Source: CAWINX01 sp963702055
GTDB taxonomy: Bacteria; Actinomycetota; Thermoleophilia; Solirubrobacterales; 70-9
Reading direction: 5' to 3'
Length of the DNA: 64,000 bases
Assembly: GCA_963702055.1 (NCBI GenBank)
Contig: OY969702.1
Coordinates: forward strand, 1,240,001-1,304,000
Position numbers and translations under genes: made by a program. Below the pieces are notes generated by a model. It was not told the DNA's origin. It saw only the letters and a list, made by a program, of their open reading frames with translations, and did no database searches. How positions within the stretch are numbered: the stretch's first letter is position 1; each line of letters starts with the position of its first letter. Below are positions 52,058 through 59,742 of the stretch, one piece after another.

Positions 52058-52303
52058 GTTGAGATTTTTTGGAAAAAAGGATTGCGTTTAGATCGGGAGG
52101 AAATCCCTGCAAATCTGCGGTGGGATTTGGGAACTGGATCGGACTATGGGGACCGTTAGCAGGGCCGAGAGCCGAGCGCTGGAGGCCGGTGAGGGGCGCT
52201 GATTTCGACGGCGGACGTGGGCTGCCGGTGCGGTTATCGGCGGGAGGTCGCTTGGTGAGAGCGGATTTCGGCGGAAGGTGGCCTGATAGAAGCTCGCGCG
52301 CGC

Positions 52304-52309
52304 TAGCTT
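52304..52309 (+). promoter_or_regulatory. -10 box for leaderless GNAT gene
   Basis: TAGCTT, 6 nt, ATG 52316. Confidence 0.5.
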
Positions 52310-52315
52310 GGGTGA

Positions 52316-52861
52316 ATGAGCGAGGAGTGGCTGACCGAGCGCCTGCTGGCGCGAGCGCCGTCGCCCTCAGACGAGACCGCCTACCTGACCCTGTTCACGA
52401 CGCCGGCGATCGGCGCGTGGCTACGACCGGCGCCGCTGGCCGCCTTCACGATCGCCGAGATCCGGGAGATGCTGGGCGCCGACCGGCGCCACTGGGCCGA
52501 GCACGGCTACGGGCCCTGGGCGCTGACCGAGCGAAGAGGCGGCGCCTTCGTCGGGCGCGGCGGCCTCTACCGCACCGCGATCGAGGGCGAACCGGTGGTC
52601 GAGCTGCCCTGGGCGATCGACCCGGGCCAGCAGGGCCGCGGCCTGGCTACCGAGGCGGCGCTGGCGGCGATCGAGTGGGCGCGAGCGCTGGGGCTGGCGG
52701 AGGTGGTGGCGCTGACGACGCCCGACAACGCCGCCTCGCGCCGCGTCGCCGAGAAGGCGGGCCTGGCGCTGGGCGGCGAGGTTCGGCACCACGGCCTCGA
52801 CCACCTGGTCTACCGGCTGGCGCTCGACCAACCCGCCGCACCTAAAAGAGACAGTCTCTAA
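52316..52861 (+). CDS. GNAT-family N-acetyltransferase (RimJ/RimL type)
   Basis: A 181-aa acetyltransferase. It opens with TERLLARAPSPSD, the RimJ/RimL-like start, and contains WALTERRGGAFVGRGGLY. The acetyl-CoA pyrophosphate loop is PGQQGRGLATEAALAAIEWA (Q/RxxGxG/A), followed by NAASRRVAEKAGLALGGEV. It acetylates an amino group of an unknown substrate; the family includes ribosomal-protein and antibiotic acetyltransferases. The start is leaderless. It is followed by four TetR genes. Confidence 0.9.
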   Translation: MSEEWLTERLLARAPSPSDETAYLTLFTTPAIGAWLRPAPLAAFTIAEIREMLGADRRHWAEHGYGPWALTERRGGAFVGRGGLYRTAIEGEPVVELPWAIDPGQQGRGLATEAALAAIEWARALGLAEVVALTTPDNAASRRVAEKAGLALGGEVRHHGLDHLVYRLALDQPAAPKRDSL

Positions 52862-52923
52862 ACCGAGAGTGTTGAGTCGCGAAAAAAATATTAAGAGTTG
52901 CCTGAAAGTACGACGGCGGTGCC

Positions 52924-53643
52924 TCAGGAGGGCTCGGCCGGCAGCTGCGGGGGGCTTTCGGGCTGCGCCGCGGCGACCGACTCGCGGGCCAGCTGCCGCG
53001 CCTCCTCGCGCCCCAGGTAGGGGGTGAGGACGAGCTCGTAGAGGTCGGGGAGCAGCTCGGTGAGGCGCTCGGCCTCGCCGGCCTCGATGCGGTGGACGAT
53101 CAGGGTGGCGATGCCGCCGACCAGGGCGCGCTCGCGGGCCTGGGGGCGACTGCCGGGGGGCGGCTCGTCGGCGGGCTCGGGCCGCAGCAGGGTGGCGAAG
53201 CGCTGCATCGCCTCGCGGTGGCGGACGGCCACCTCCCCCCCGGCCGCGAGCGACTCGATCAGGAAGAAGCGCGCCACCGAGGCATCGGCGGCGAGCACCT
53301 CGAGCAGGGCGGCGAGCTGGGCGTGGACCCGCTCCTCCCAGGGATCGCCGGAATCAGCGGCGGCCGCGGTCTCATGGCAGAGGTGGGCGAGGATCACCTC
53401 GTAGGCTTCGGCGAAGCACTCCGCCTTGTCGGCGAAGTGCTCGTAGAAGGCGCGGCGGGAGACCCCCGCGGCGGCGACGACTTGGCTGATCGTCGCCGCG
53501 TCGTAGCCGTGCTCGGCGACCGCCTCGACGACGCCGTTGAGCAAGCGCTCGCGCTGGCTGTGGGCGACGAACTCGCGGGAGAGGCCGTGGCGCCCGGGCG
53601 GCAGGCGGTCGGGTCCGTCGAGCCGGAGGTCACTCTCGGTCAT
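52924..53643 (-). CDS. TetR-family regulator (cluster member 1)
   Basis: A 239-aa TetR regulator. Helix-turn-helix: LLNGVVEAVAEHGYDAATIS followed by AAAGVSRRAFYEHFADKAEC (about 35-75). The ligand-binding domain ends in VLTPYLGREEARQLA. A Pro-rich tail follows. Its start lies 14 nt inside the end of the next TetR gene on the same strand, so the pair is one operon. Ligand and targets are unknown. Confidence 0.9.
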   Translation of the reverse strand: MTESDLRLDGPDRLPPGRHGLSREFVAHSQRERLLNGVVEAVAEHGYDAATISQVVAAAGVSRRAFYEHFADKAECFAEAYEVILAHLCHETAAAADSGDPWEERVHAQLAALLEVLAADASVARFFLIESLAAGGEVAVRHREAMQRFATLLRPEPADEPPPGSRPQARERALVGGIATLIVHRIEAGEAERLTELLPDLYELVLTPYLGREEARQLARESVAAAQPESPPQLPAEPS

Positions 53644-54319
53644 CGTCGACCCCCTCCCCCACGCCGGCCAGGGCGAGGGCTTCCTCGGGGCCGAGGTAGG
53701 GCGCCAGGGCGACGTCGACCAACTCGGGCAGCATCGCCTCGATGCCGTCGGCCTCGCCGCCCTCGAGGCGGTCGCGCAGCAGCCAGGCGAGGCCGCCGAT
53801 CGTCGCCTCCTCCAGCGTGTCGGAGAGGCCGGCGGCGGCGGGGTCGAGGGCGCGGCCCTCGCGCAGCTTCGGCACCACGCCCCAGAGGGCGCGCTCGTAG
53901 GTGGCGAGCAGCGCCGGCCCGCCGCGCGGGGCCTGGACCAGGCACATCCGCGCCCGCTGCGGGCTCTCGGCGATCGCGGCGAGCAGCTCGCGCAGCCCGG
54001 CGCGGATCTGCTCGGGCCAGGGCAACTCGGCCGGGACCCGCACGGCGAAGCGGGCGTGGAGGTCGGCGAGGGCGCGCTCGAAGGCGGCGGCGAAGCACTC
54101 CTCCTTGCCCGCGAAGTGCTCGTAGAAGCTGGTTGTGGAGACGCGCGCTTCTTTGGCGATCCGCTCGATCGAGGTGGTCGCGAAGCCGCGCGCGGCGACG
54201 AGTGCCTCGGTCGCGTCGAGCAGGCGCTCGCGCTGGCGGGCGGCGGTCACGTCGGCGGGGACCTGACCTCCGCGCGGCCATTTCGAGTTCGCTTCGAGGC
54301 GACGCGACAGGTACTGCAT
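53630..54319 (-). CDS. TetR-family regulator (cluster member 2)
   Basis: A 229-aa TetR regulator. Helix-turn-helix: LLDATEALVAARGFATTSIE and AKEARVSTTSFYEHFAGKEE. The C-terminal end reads VALAPYLGPEEALALAG. A -10 box TATCCT lies 7 nt before the ATG, so translation is probably leaderless and this gene heads the two-gene operon. The divergent region up to 54431 serves a third TetR gene. Confidence 0.9.
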   Translation of the reverse strand: MQYLSRRLEANSKWPRGGQVPADVTAARQRERLLDATEALVAARGFATTSIERIAKEARVSTTSFYEHFAGKEECFAAAFERALADLHARFAVRVPAELPWPEQIRAGLRELLAAIAESPQRARMCLVQAPRGGPALLATYERALWGVVPKLREGRALDPAAAGLSDTLEEATIGGLAWLLRDRLEGGEADGIEAMLPELVDVALAPYLGPEEALALAGVGEGVDDDRE

Positions 54320-54326
54320 GCAACCG

Positions 54327-54332
54327 AGGATA
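54327..54332 (-). promoter_or_regulatory. -10 box for leaderless TetR gene
   Basis: Minus-strand TATCCT, 7 nt, ATG 54319. Confidence 0.45.
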
Positions 54333-54430
54333 GAGCAGGAATCTGGCTCGATCGAGGCGTTTTCGGCGCGGCCCGGCCGGCGCTCTTAAAAGGTTCCATA
54401 TCTAGAGAAAAAGGAGTAGTTTTTATTGGG

Positions 54431-55108
54431 ATGCCAGCGAGACGCTCCGAGCGCGCCGTCCTCTCCCCCGCCCCGCTGGAGTCGGGCGCCGGCGAGTCGC
54501 TGCGGGAGCGGATCATGGAGGCGATGCTGCAGGCCTGCGGCGAGCGTGGCTACCGCGAGGTCGCGGTCAAGGACGTGCTGGAGATCTACGGCGGGCACCG
54601 GGTCCAGTTCTGGGAGCAGTTCGCCGACAAGGAGGAGTGCTTCGCGGTGGCCTATGAGGCGTGGATCGAGCGACTGAGCGCGCGGCTGCTCGGCGCGGCG
54701 CTCGCCGAGCAGGGCTGGCGCGAGGGCCTGCGGGCGGCGCTGGTCGAGCTGGTTCGCTTCGTCAACGAGCGCCCGGCGATCGCCCGCTCGCTGTTCGTCG
54801 AGGTGCGGATCGCGGGCGGGGCGGCGCTGGCCGCGCACGAGGCGGTGGCCGAGCGCTGCGCGCGGGCGATCGACGGGGCGCGGGGGAAGCTGGCGCCGGA
54901 GGAGGCGCCGCCGCCGCTGACCGGGGCCTTCGTGGTCGGCGGGATCGAGAACTGCGTCTGCGACGCGCTGGCGGAGGAGGGTCCGCGGCGGCTCTGGGAG
55001 GAGCTGCCGGAGCTGATCCACTTCGCGGTTGCCCCCTACCTCGGCGAGCAAGCGGCTGAGGAGGAGTTCGCGACGGCGCGCGAGGCGGCCGAGCGCGAGG
55101 GGCGCTAG
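54431..55108 (+). CDS. TetR-family regulator (cluster member 3), divergent helix-turn-helix
   Basis: A 225-aa protein. Start ATG 54431, with TAGTTT 7 nt upstream. The recognition region is unusual (AVKDVLEIYGGHRVQFWEQF in place of the usual AGVS..T.Y.HF), yet the FADKEECFAVAYE helix and the ending HFAVAPYLGEQAAEEE are clearly TetR. DNA binding specificity may differ. It is followed after 2 nt by the fourth TetR gene. Confidence 0.85.
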   Translation: MPARRSERAVLSPAPLESGAGESLRERIMEAMLQACGERGYREVAVKDVLEIYGGHRVQFWEQFADKEECFAVAYEAWIERLSARLLGAALAEQGWREGLRAALVELVRFVNERPAIARSLFVEVRIAGGAALAAHEAVAERCARAIDGARGKLAPEEAPPPLTGAFVVGGIENCVCDALAEEGPRRLWEELPELIHFAVAPYLGEQAAEEEFATAREAAEREGR

Positions 55109-55110
55109 CG

Positions 55111-55746
55111 ATGCCGACGGCGGGCGTCGGGCCGCGGCCGGAGCGGCTGCCCGGCGGACGACACGGCATCCCGGCCGACCTGGTCGACTCCTACCAGCGC
55201 GCCCGCCTGGTCGCCGCGAGCGCCGCGGTGCTCGCCGAGCGCGGCTACGCGGGGGCGACGACGACGACGATCGCCAAGCGCGCCGGGGTCTCGACCGCGA
55301 CCCTCTACAAGCACTACGCCGACCTCTGGGAGTGCCTGCTGGCGGCTTATGAGTCGGCGGCGGCCCACCTCATGGAGGGCATCGCCGACGCCGGGCTCGG
55401 CTGGGGACTCGACTTCCTCGCCGCCGAGCCGGCCTTCGCCTACCTGCTCTGCGTCGAGCCGCCGGTCGAGGCCGCGGCGCTGCGCGCCGCGCGGCGCGGG
55501 TTCGTGGCGAAGCTGGCGGCGCTGTTGCGGCATGGCGACAGAGTGGAGGACGATCCAGGAGCGACGGGGCGCGACGAGCGGCTGGTCGCGGCGGCGCTCG
55601 CCCTGATCGGCGCGCGGGTTACCGCGGGGCGCGCCGAGACGTTGCCGGAGCTGGAGCCGCAGCTGAAGGAGCTGTTGGTTCGAGAAAGGCAATGGCTCCT
55701 CGATCCGAGATTGGGTTCAGCCAGCGGGAGCAGTCCGCTTCCCTAG
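55111..55746 (+). CDS. TetR-family regulator (cluster member 4)
   Basis: A 211-aa TetR regulator. Helix-turn-helix: AASAAVLAERGYAGATTTTI and AKRAGVSTATLYKHYADLWE. The ligand domain is shorter than in its neighbours and ends in LKELLVRERQWLLDPR. The 3' end overlaps the convergent Doc-type toxin gene by 30 nt, which may explain the different C-terminus. It is co-directional with, and 2 nt from, member 3. Confidence 0.88.
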   Translation: MPTAGVGPRPERLPGGRHGIPADLVDSYQRARLVAASAAVLAERGYAGATTTTIAKRAGVSTATLYKHYADLWECLLAAYESAAAHLMEGIADAGLGWGLDFLAAEPAFAYLLCVEPPVEAAALRAARRGFVAKLAALLRHGDRVEDDPGATGRDERLVAAALALIGARVTAGRAETLPELEPQLKELLVRERQWLLDPRLGSASGSSPLP

Positions 55747-56112
55747 CCAGCGAACGACCTCGTTTGGGCTGGCCTCCCCAGCCGCGATCCTCTCGACTAT
55801 CGGCACGTCGATGTCCGGTTCTTCTCCGACAAAGGGGCGGCCGTTCAGTTCCATGAACAACCACACCGACAGGAAAGCCGCCCGCTTGTTGCCGTCGGGC
55901 AGGGGATGGTTGCGCGCCAGGTGCTCTACCAGAACAGCGGCCTTTTCAATCAGGGTCGGGTAGGCGTCTTGGTCGCCGAAGCCCGCTCTCGGTGTAGCAA
56001 GTGCGGAATCGGCAAGCGTGATTCTCGGCAAACGAGAGACCTGCTCGGCGCTCGTCCCAAGCAGCTCAGCAGCGATCTCGCAGTAATCGCCCAGCTCCAG
56101 ATAGGTCGTCAA
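55717..56112 (-). CDS. doc: Doc-type Fic-fold toxin
   Basis: A 131-aa death-on-curing protein. The active-site motif is HPLPDGNKRAAF (about 69-80; family consensus HxFxDGNKR), followed by WLFMELNGRPF. Doc toxins phosphorylate EF-Tu and halt translation. The TTG start lies 3 nt after the stop of a 47-aa gene, its probable antitoxin. Leu replaces the usual Phe in the motif. Confidence 0.88.
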   Translation of the reverse strand: MTTYLELGDYCEIAAELLGTSAEQVSRLPRITLADSALATPRAGFGDQDAYPTLIEKAAVLVEHLARNHPLPDGNKRAAFLSVWLFMELNGRPFVGEEPDIDVPIVERIAAGEASPNEVVRWLGKRTAPAG

Positions 56113-56115
56113 GGA

Positions 56116-56259
56116 CTACTTTGAGAGTCGGCGCAACGTCTCGCGATTTGCCCGAATCGCGTCCTTGATCTTGGCGCTGCGCTCCTTGACGCTGCCGGAA
56201 AGACCAAATCGCAGTTTGCCCTTTTCGGCCGGCGGCACTGTGGGAGCGTGAGGCTTCAT
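56116..56259 (-). CDS. Putative antitoxin of the Doc-type toxin
   Basis: A 47-aa basic, helical protein (start MKPHAPTVPPAEKGKLRFGL, then SAKIKDAIRANRETLRRLSK). It lies directly upstream of, and 3 nt from, the Doc-type toxin, in the usual antitoxin-first order. It is too short to hold both a Phd DNA-binding domain and a neutralising domain, so it may only neutralise. It starts 7 nt beyond the 3' end of tRNA-fMet on the same strand. Confidence 0.6.
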   Translation of the reverse strand: MKPHAPTVPPAEKGKLRFGLSGSVKERSAKIKDAIRANRETLRRLSK

Positions 56260-56265
56260 AACTCA

Positions 56266-56339
<74 letters not shown>

Positions 56340-56422
56340 GCGTTCGCCCATGCTAGCAACGGGGCGGGCTTGGGCGGGGAGGTTTGAGCGTGGGCGCAGG
56401 GTTGCTTGCGCCGCTCCTCTCC

Positions 56423-56428
56423 TAGAGT
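56423..56428 (+). promoter_or_regulatory. -10 box for ppx/gppA
   Basis: TAGAGT, 8 nt, ATG 56437. Confidence 0.4.
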
Positions 56429-56436
56429 GCCGCCGC

Positions 56437-57372
56437 ATGAATGGGGATTCCTCTCGAGTCGCGGTGGTCGACATCGGCACCAACTCGACGCGGCTGCTTG
56501 TCGCTGACGTCGGCGGTGGGCGGGTCGAGGAGGTCGAGCGACGCAGCCGGGTGACGCGGCTGGGACGCGGCGTCGACCTCAGCGGGCGGCTCTCGGCCGA
56601 GGCGATCGAGGCCGCCTGCGAGGCGATCGGCGACTACGTCGCGCTCTACCAGGAGGCGGGGGTGGGGGCCGTGAGCGCGATCGCGACCAGCGCGGTGCGC
56701 GATGCGGCCAACGGGGGCGCCTTCGTCGCCGAGCTGCGGGAGCGCTTTGCGCTCTCGGCGCGCGTGCTCGGCGGCGAGGAGGAGGCGCGGCTCACTTATA
56801 TGGGGGCGACCTTCGAGCACCCGCCCGCGGCGCCGACCCTGGTGGTCGACATCGGCGGCGGCTCGACCGAGCTGATCGTCGGCACGGGCGAGGCGATCTC
56901 CTTCCACGCCTCCCTGCAGGCGGGCGTCGTCCGCCACAGCGAGCGCCACATCTCCTCCGACCCCCCCACCGCCGCCGAGCTGGAGGCGCTGGCCGCCGAC
57001 GCGCGGGGCGCGATCGAGGCGGCGATCGCCGGAACCGACGAGGCGGCGGCCGTGACCGGGATCGCCGTGGCCGGCACGCCGACCTCGCTGGCCGCGGTCG
57101 AGCTGGAGCTGGAGCCCTACGACCCCGAGCGCGTCCACGGCCACCGCCTCTCCCTCGCCTCGATCCAGCGGATGCTCTCGCGGCTCGCCTCGGCACCGCT
57201 GGCCGAGCGGGTCGAGATCGCCGGCCTGCACGCCGACCGCGCCCCGACCATCGTCGCCGGCGTGGTGATCTTGATCGAGACGATGCGGGCCTTCGGCCTC
57301 TCCGAGATCGAGGTTTCCGAGCACGACATCCTCTACGGAGCGGCCCTCGCGGCGGCCGCGCGCGCCGATTAG
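56437..57372 (+). CDS. ppx: Ppx/GppA exopolyphosphatase family protein
   Basis: A 311-aa ASKHA-fold phosphatase that would degrade polyphosphate and/or pppGpp. The N-terminal phosphate motif VVDIGTNSTRLLVADV and the second ATPase motif VVDIGGGSTELIVGTG are intact. AVAGTPTSLAAVELEL and the end EVSEHDILYGAAL are also typical. It is the short two-domain form found in actinobacteria. ATG 56437 is chosen because the core starts eight residues later; the longer frame from 56350 runs through the tRNA-flanking DNA. With ppk2 at 15.5 kb it could set the polyphosphate level. Confidence 0.92.
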   Translation: MNGDSSRVAVVDIGTNSTRLLVADVGGGRVEEVERRSRVTRLGRGVDLSGRLSAEAIEAACEAIGDYVALYQEAGVGAVSAIATSAVRDAANGGAFVAELRERFALSARVLGGEEEARLTYMGATFEHPPAAPTLVVDIGGGSTELIVGTGEAISFHASLQAGVVRHSERHISSDPPTAAELEALAADARGAIEAAIAGTDEAAAVTGIAVAGTPTSLAAVELELEPYDPERVHGHRLSLASIQRMLSRLASAPLAERVEIAGLHADRAPTIVAGVVILIETMRAFGLSEIEVSEHDILYGAALAAAARAD

Positions 57373-57748
57373 AGAAACACGAAAGCCTATTTTGTAACTA
57401 ATTGGACAGGTCGTCCAAGGGCCCCGCTCCAGGTGGGTTAGGGAATTGCTCTAATACATATAAGCGGGTACGAAGTACCTAGTTGGTATTGAGTAACATA
57501 GGCGCAATCCGCTAGACGTATGGGAGAGCGAGGCGCATACTCGGCTCACCGGGGAAGAGGTGGGAATCAACCCCTACCGACGACTCGGAAAGGGTTCGGG
57601 CGATTGCCGCATCATGGCGCCTCCCGCCGTCTGAGCCCACCGAATACCCATGGTCCCTGAAGACGTACCCCTGCCCGTCCTGAGGGGCCAGCTTGAATCG
57701 GCCGCCCTACCCGGGCGGCCGATTCTCGTCTGGGGCCGCTCCACCCGT
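57373..57748. other. Structured convergent intergenic region with leader-like element and hairpin
   Basis: 376 bp between two gene ends, AT-rich at the left. It contains the third leader-like motif (57651-57690; core GACGTACCCCTGCCCGTCC) and a perfect 13-bp hairpin GAATCGGCCGCCC / TACCC / GGGCGGCCGATTC (57695-57725). No reading frame is convincing. It could encode a small RNA, read leftwards if it resembles the other two leaders. Confidence 0.5.
57695..57725. terminator. Hairpin after the TPP-enzyme gene
   Basis: A perfect 13-bp stem with a 5-nt loop, 24 nt beyond the stop at 57749. There is no U-run, so terminator activity is inferred from position. Confidence 0.5.
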
Positions 57749-59437
57749 TCAGGCCAGGTTCGACTTGCGGGGGTAGACGACCTCGGGGTCGGTGAGGACG
57801 TTGACCAGGGTCGGCCGTCCCGACTCGAAGGCGCGCTCCAGGGCCGGGCGCAGCTCGCCGGGCTCGCGGACGAGGATGCCGTCACAGCCGAGCGCCTCGA
57901 CCATCTGCTCGTAGCGAGTCTCGGGCCGCAGCTCCGCCGCGACCGAGTAGCCGTAGAGGAACTTCATCGGGTGGTGCTCGAGCGCCCAGATCCCGTTGTT
58001 GCCCATCACCCCGACGACGCCAAGCCCGTGGCGGGCCATCGTGTCGAACTCGATCCCGGCGAAACCGAAGGCGCCGTCGCCGAGCAGCAGGCAGACCTGG
58101 CGGTCCGGATGGGCGACCTTGGCGCCGATCGCCTGGCCGGGGCCGGCGCCGAGGCAGCCGAACGGCCCGGGGTCCATCCAGCAGCCAGGCTCGTAGGTCT
58201 CGATGAAGCGACCGGCGTAGGAGACGAAGTCGCCGCCGTCGCCGACGACGATCGCGTCGCGGTCGAGCACCTCCCCCAGCTCCCTGTATATACGGACCGG
58301 GTGAAGCGGCGAGCGGGAGTCGTTCAGCTCCTCCGCCTCGGCGGCGCGCTTCTCCGCCTCGACCGCGCGCAGATGCTCCAGCCACGGCTCGGTGCGCAAT
58401 TTCGCCGTTCCGCTGTTCCTTTGCCCCTCCATACCCGGCAAAGGAACAGCGCTGCGGGTTGTTACAGCGGTTAGCGCCGCCAGGGTCGCGGCGACGTCGC
58501 CGACCAGGTCGACCTCGGGGGCGCGGTTGGCGGTCAGCGCGTTCGGCGCGGCGTCGAGGCGGACGATCTTCGTCTCCTCGCCGAAGCTGCCGCCGAAGCC
58601 GAGCCGGAAGTCGATCGGCACGCCGATCACAAGGGCGACGTCGGCCCCCTGCAGCGCGGCGCCGCGCGCCCGGCTGAAGGCAAGCTCGTGATCGGCGGGC
58701 AGGCAACCGCGCCCGAGGCCGTTGAGGAAGACGGGAATGCCGAGCGCTTCGGCGAGAGCCCGCATCTCGCCCTCACCATGTCCCCAGTAGAGCCCGGTCC
58801 CGGCCATGATCGCGGGACGCTCGGCGGCGGCAAGCAGAGCGGCGGCCTCCTCCACCCCCGCCGCGGGCTCCCCCGCTCCCGCCTCGGGAAGCGCCGGGAC
58901 CTCCGCCTCGGCCTCGGTGAAGACGACATCGAGCGGGTAGTCGACGAAGGTCGGCCCGCTGGGCGCGGCCAGCGCCAGGTCGAGCGCGGCGGCGGTCGTC
59001 GCGGCGATCCGCCCCGGCTCCCTCACCGTCTCGGCCGACTTGACCAGCGGCGAGACGAAGGGCAGGTGGTCGATCTCCTGCAGCGACCCCGAGCCCCAGC
59101 GCAGCTCCGGCGCCCGCCCGCCCAGCACACAGAGCGGCGAGCAGTTGGCCTGAGCGCCGGCGATCGCGCTGATTCCGTTGGTCACGCCAGGCCCCGCGGT
59201 GAGCGCCGCGACCCCGAGCCGGCGGGTCGCCTTCGCGAACCCCTCGGCGGCGAAGGCTGCGGTCTGCTCGTGGCGCACGTCGAGGAGCCCGATCCCCTCG
59301 GCCAGACAGCCGTCGTAGATCGAGAACAGGTGTCCCCCGGAGAGGGTGAAGAGACGGTCGACCCCGCGCGAGGCCAGCGCCTTCGCCACCAGGCGGCCGC
59401 CGTGGACGACGGTCGTCTCGCGCGCCTCGGTCGCCAT
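57749..59437 (-). CDS. Thiamine-pyrophosphate enzyme, acetolactate-synthase-like
   Basis: A 562-aa TPP-dependent enzyme of the IlvB/oxalyl-CoA decarboxylase type. The catalytic Glu lies in VRHEQTAAFAAEGFAKAT (E57), and the central domain in RPAIMAGTGLYWG. The TPP/Mg motif starts GDGAFGFAGIEFDT and closes with VGVMGNNGIW. No regulatory-subunit gene is near, so a catabolic or degradative carboligase/decarboxylase is as likely as branched-chain synthesis. Residues 329-344 (AVPLPGMEGQRNSG core) are encoded by an in-frame copy of the dispersed palindromic repeat and fall between the middle and C-terminal domains. A TATACG box lies 8 nt before the ATG. Confidence 0.88.
   Translation of the reverse strand: MATEARETTVVHGGRLVAKALASRGVDRLFTLSGGHLFSIYDGCLAEGIGLLDVRHEQTAAFAAEGFAKATRRLGVAALTAGPGVTNGISAIAGAQANCSPLCVLGGRAPELRWGSGSLQEIDHLPFVSPLVKSAETVREPGRIAATTAAALDLALAAPSGPTFVDYPLDVVFTEAEAEVPALPEAGAGEPAAGVEEAAALLAAAERPAIMAGTGLYWGHGEGEMRALAEALGIPVFLNGLGRGCLPADHELAFSRARGAALQGADVALVIGVPIDFRLGFGGSFGEETKIVRLDAAPNALTANRAPEVDLVGDVAATLAALTAVTTRSAVPLPGMEGQRNSGTAKLRTEPWLEHLRAVEAEKRAAEAEELNDSRSPLHPVRIYRELGEVLDRDAIVVGDGGDFVSYAGRFIETYEPGCWMDPGPFGCLGAGPGQAIGAKVAHPDRQVCLLLGDGAFGFAGIEFDTMARHGLGVVGVMGNNGIWALEHHPMKFLYGYSVAAELRPETRYEQMVEALGCDGILVREPGELRPALERAFESGRPTLVNVLTDPEVVYPRKSNLA
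58408..58451. repeat. Dispersed palindromic repeat, copy B, inside the TPP-enzyme gene
   Basis: The left arm TTCCGCTGTTCCTTTGCC (58408-58425) is identical to copy A. The loop CCTCCATACCC differs from the reverse complement of copy A's loop by one base. The right arm matches for 15 of 18 bases. It is read through in frame without a stop. Confidence 0.85.
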
Positions 59438-59508
59438 TTCACGAGCGTATAGGAGGTCGCGCCCCTCAACCTTCGGCGCGACGCCCGCCGGCGATTACCA
59501 TCGACCGT

Positions 59509-59594
59509 GCCCGGGTGGCGAAACTGGCAAAAGCGGCGCCCTTAAAAGGCGCTGCCCCTTCGGGGGCTTGCGGGTTCGAGTCCCGCCCCGGGCA
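59509..59594 (+). tRNA. tRNA-Leu (UAA)
   Basis: Acceptor GCCCGGG/CCCGGGC pairs perfectly, the anticodon loop is CTTAAAA with UAA, there is a long variable arm (GCCCCTTCGGGGGC), and the T-arm is CGGGTTCGAGTCCCG. The discriminator base is A at 59594. CCA is not encoded. Confidence 0.93.
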
Positions 59595-59742
59595 TTTCCT
59601 TGCGGAAAGCGGGCCTGGAACCCGCGAAATGGGCCGATCCGTGGGCCGGAATAAAAGCCCTATAAATGTTGTGGCGACCGCAACTAGGGCGCTGCTACGG
59701 TGTCTCTAGCCATAGAAACAACGCCTTCCCTGGAGAATTCGC

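Noticed and set aside
57373..57640. SRP RNA, RNase P RNA or tmRNA in the convergent gap
   Set aside because: Searched by eye for their conserved cores (e.g. GGAAGCAGCC, GAGGAAAGTC) without success.
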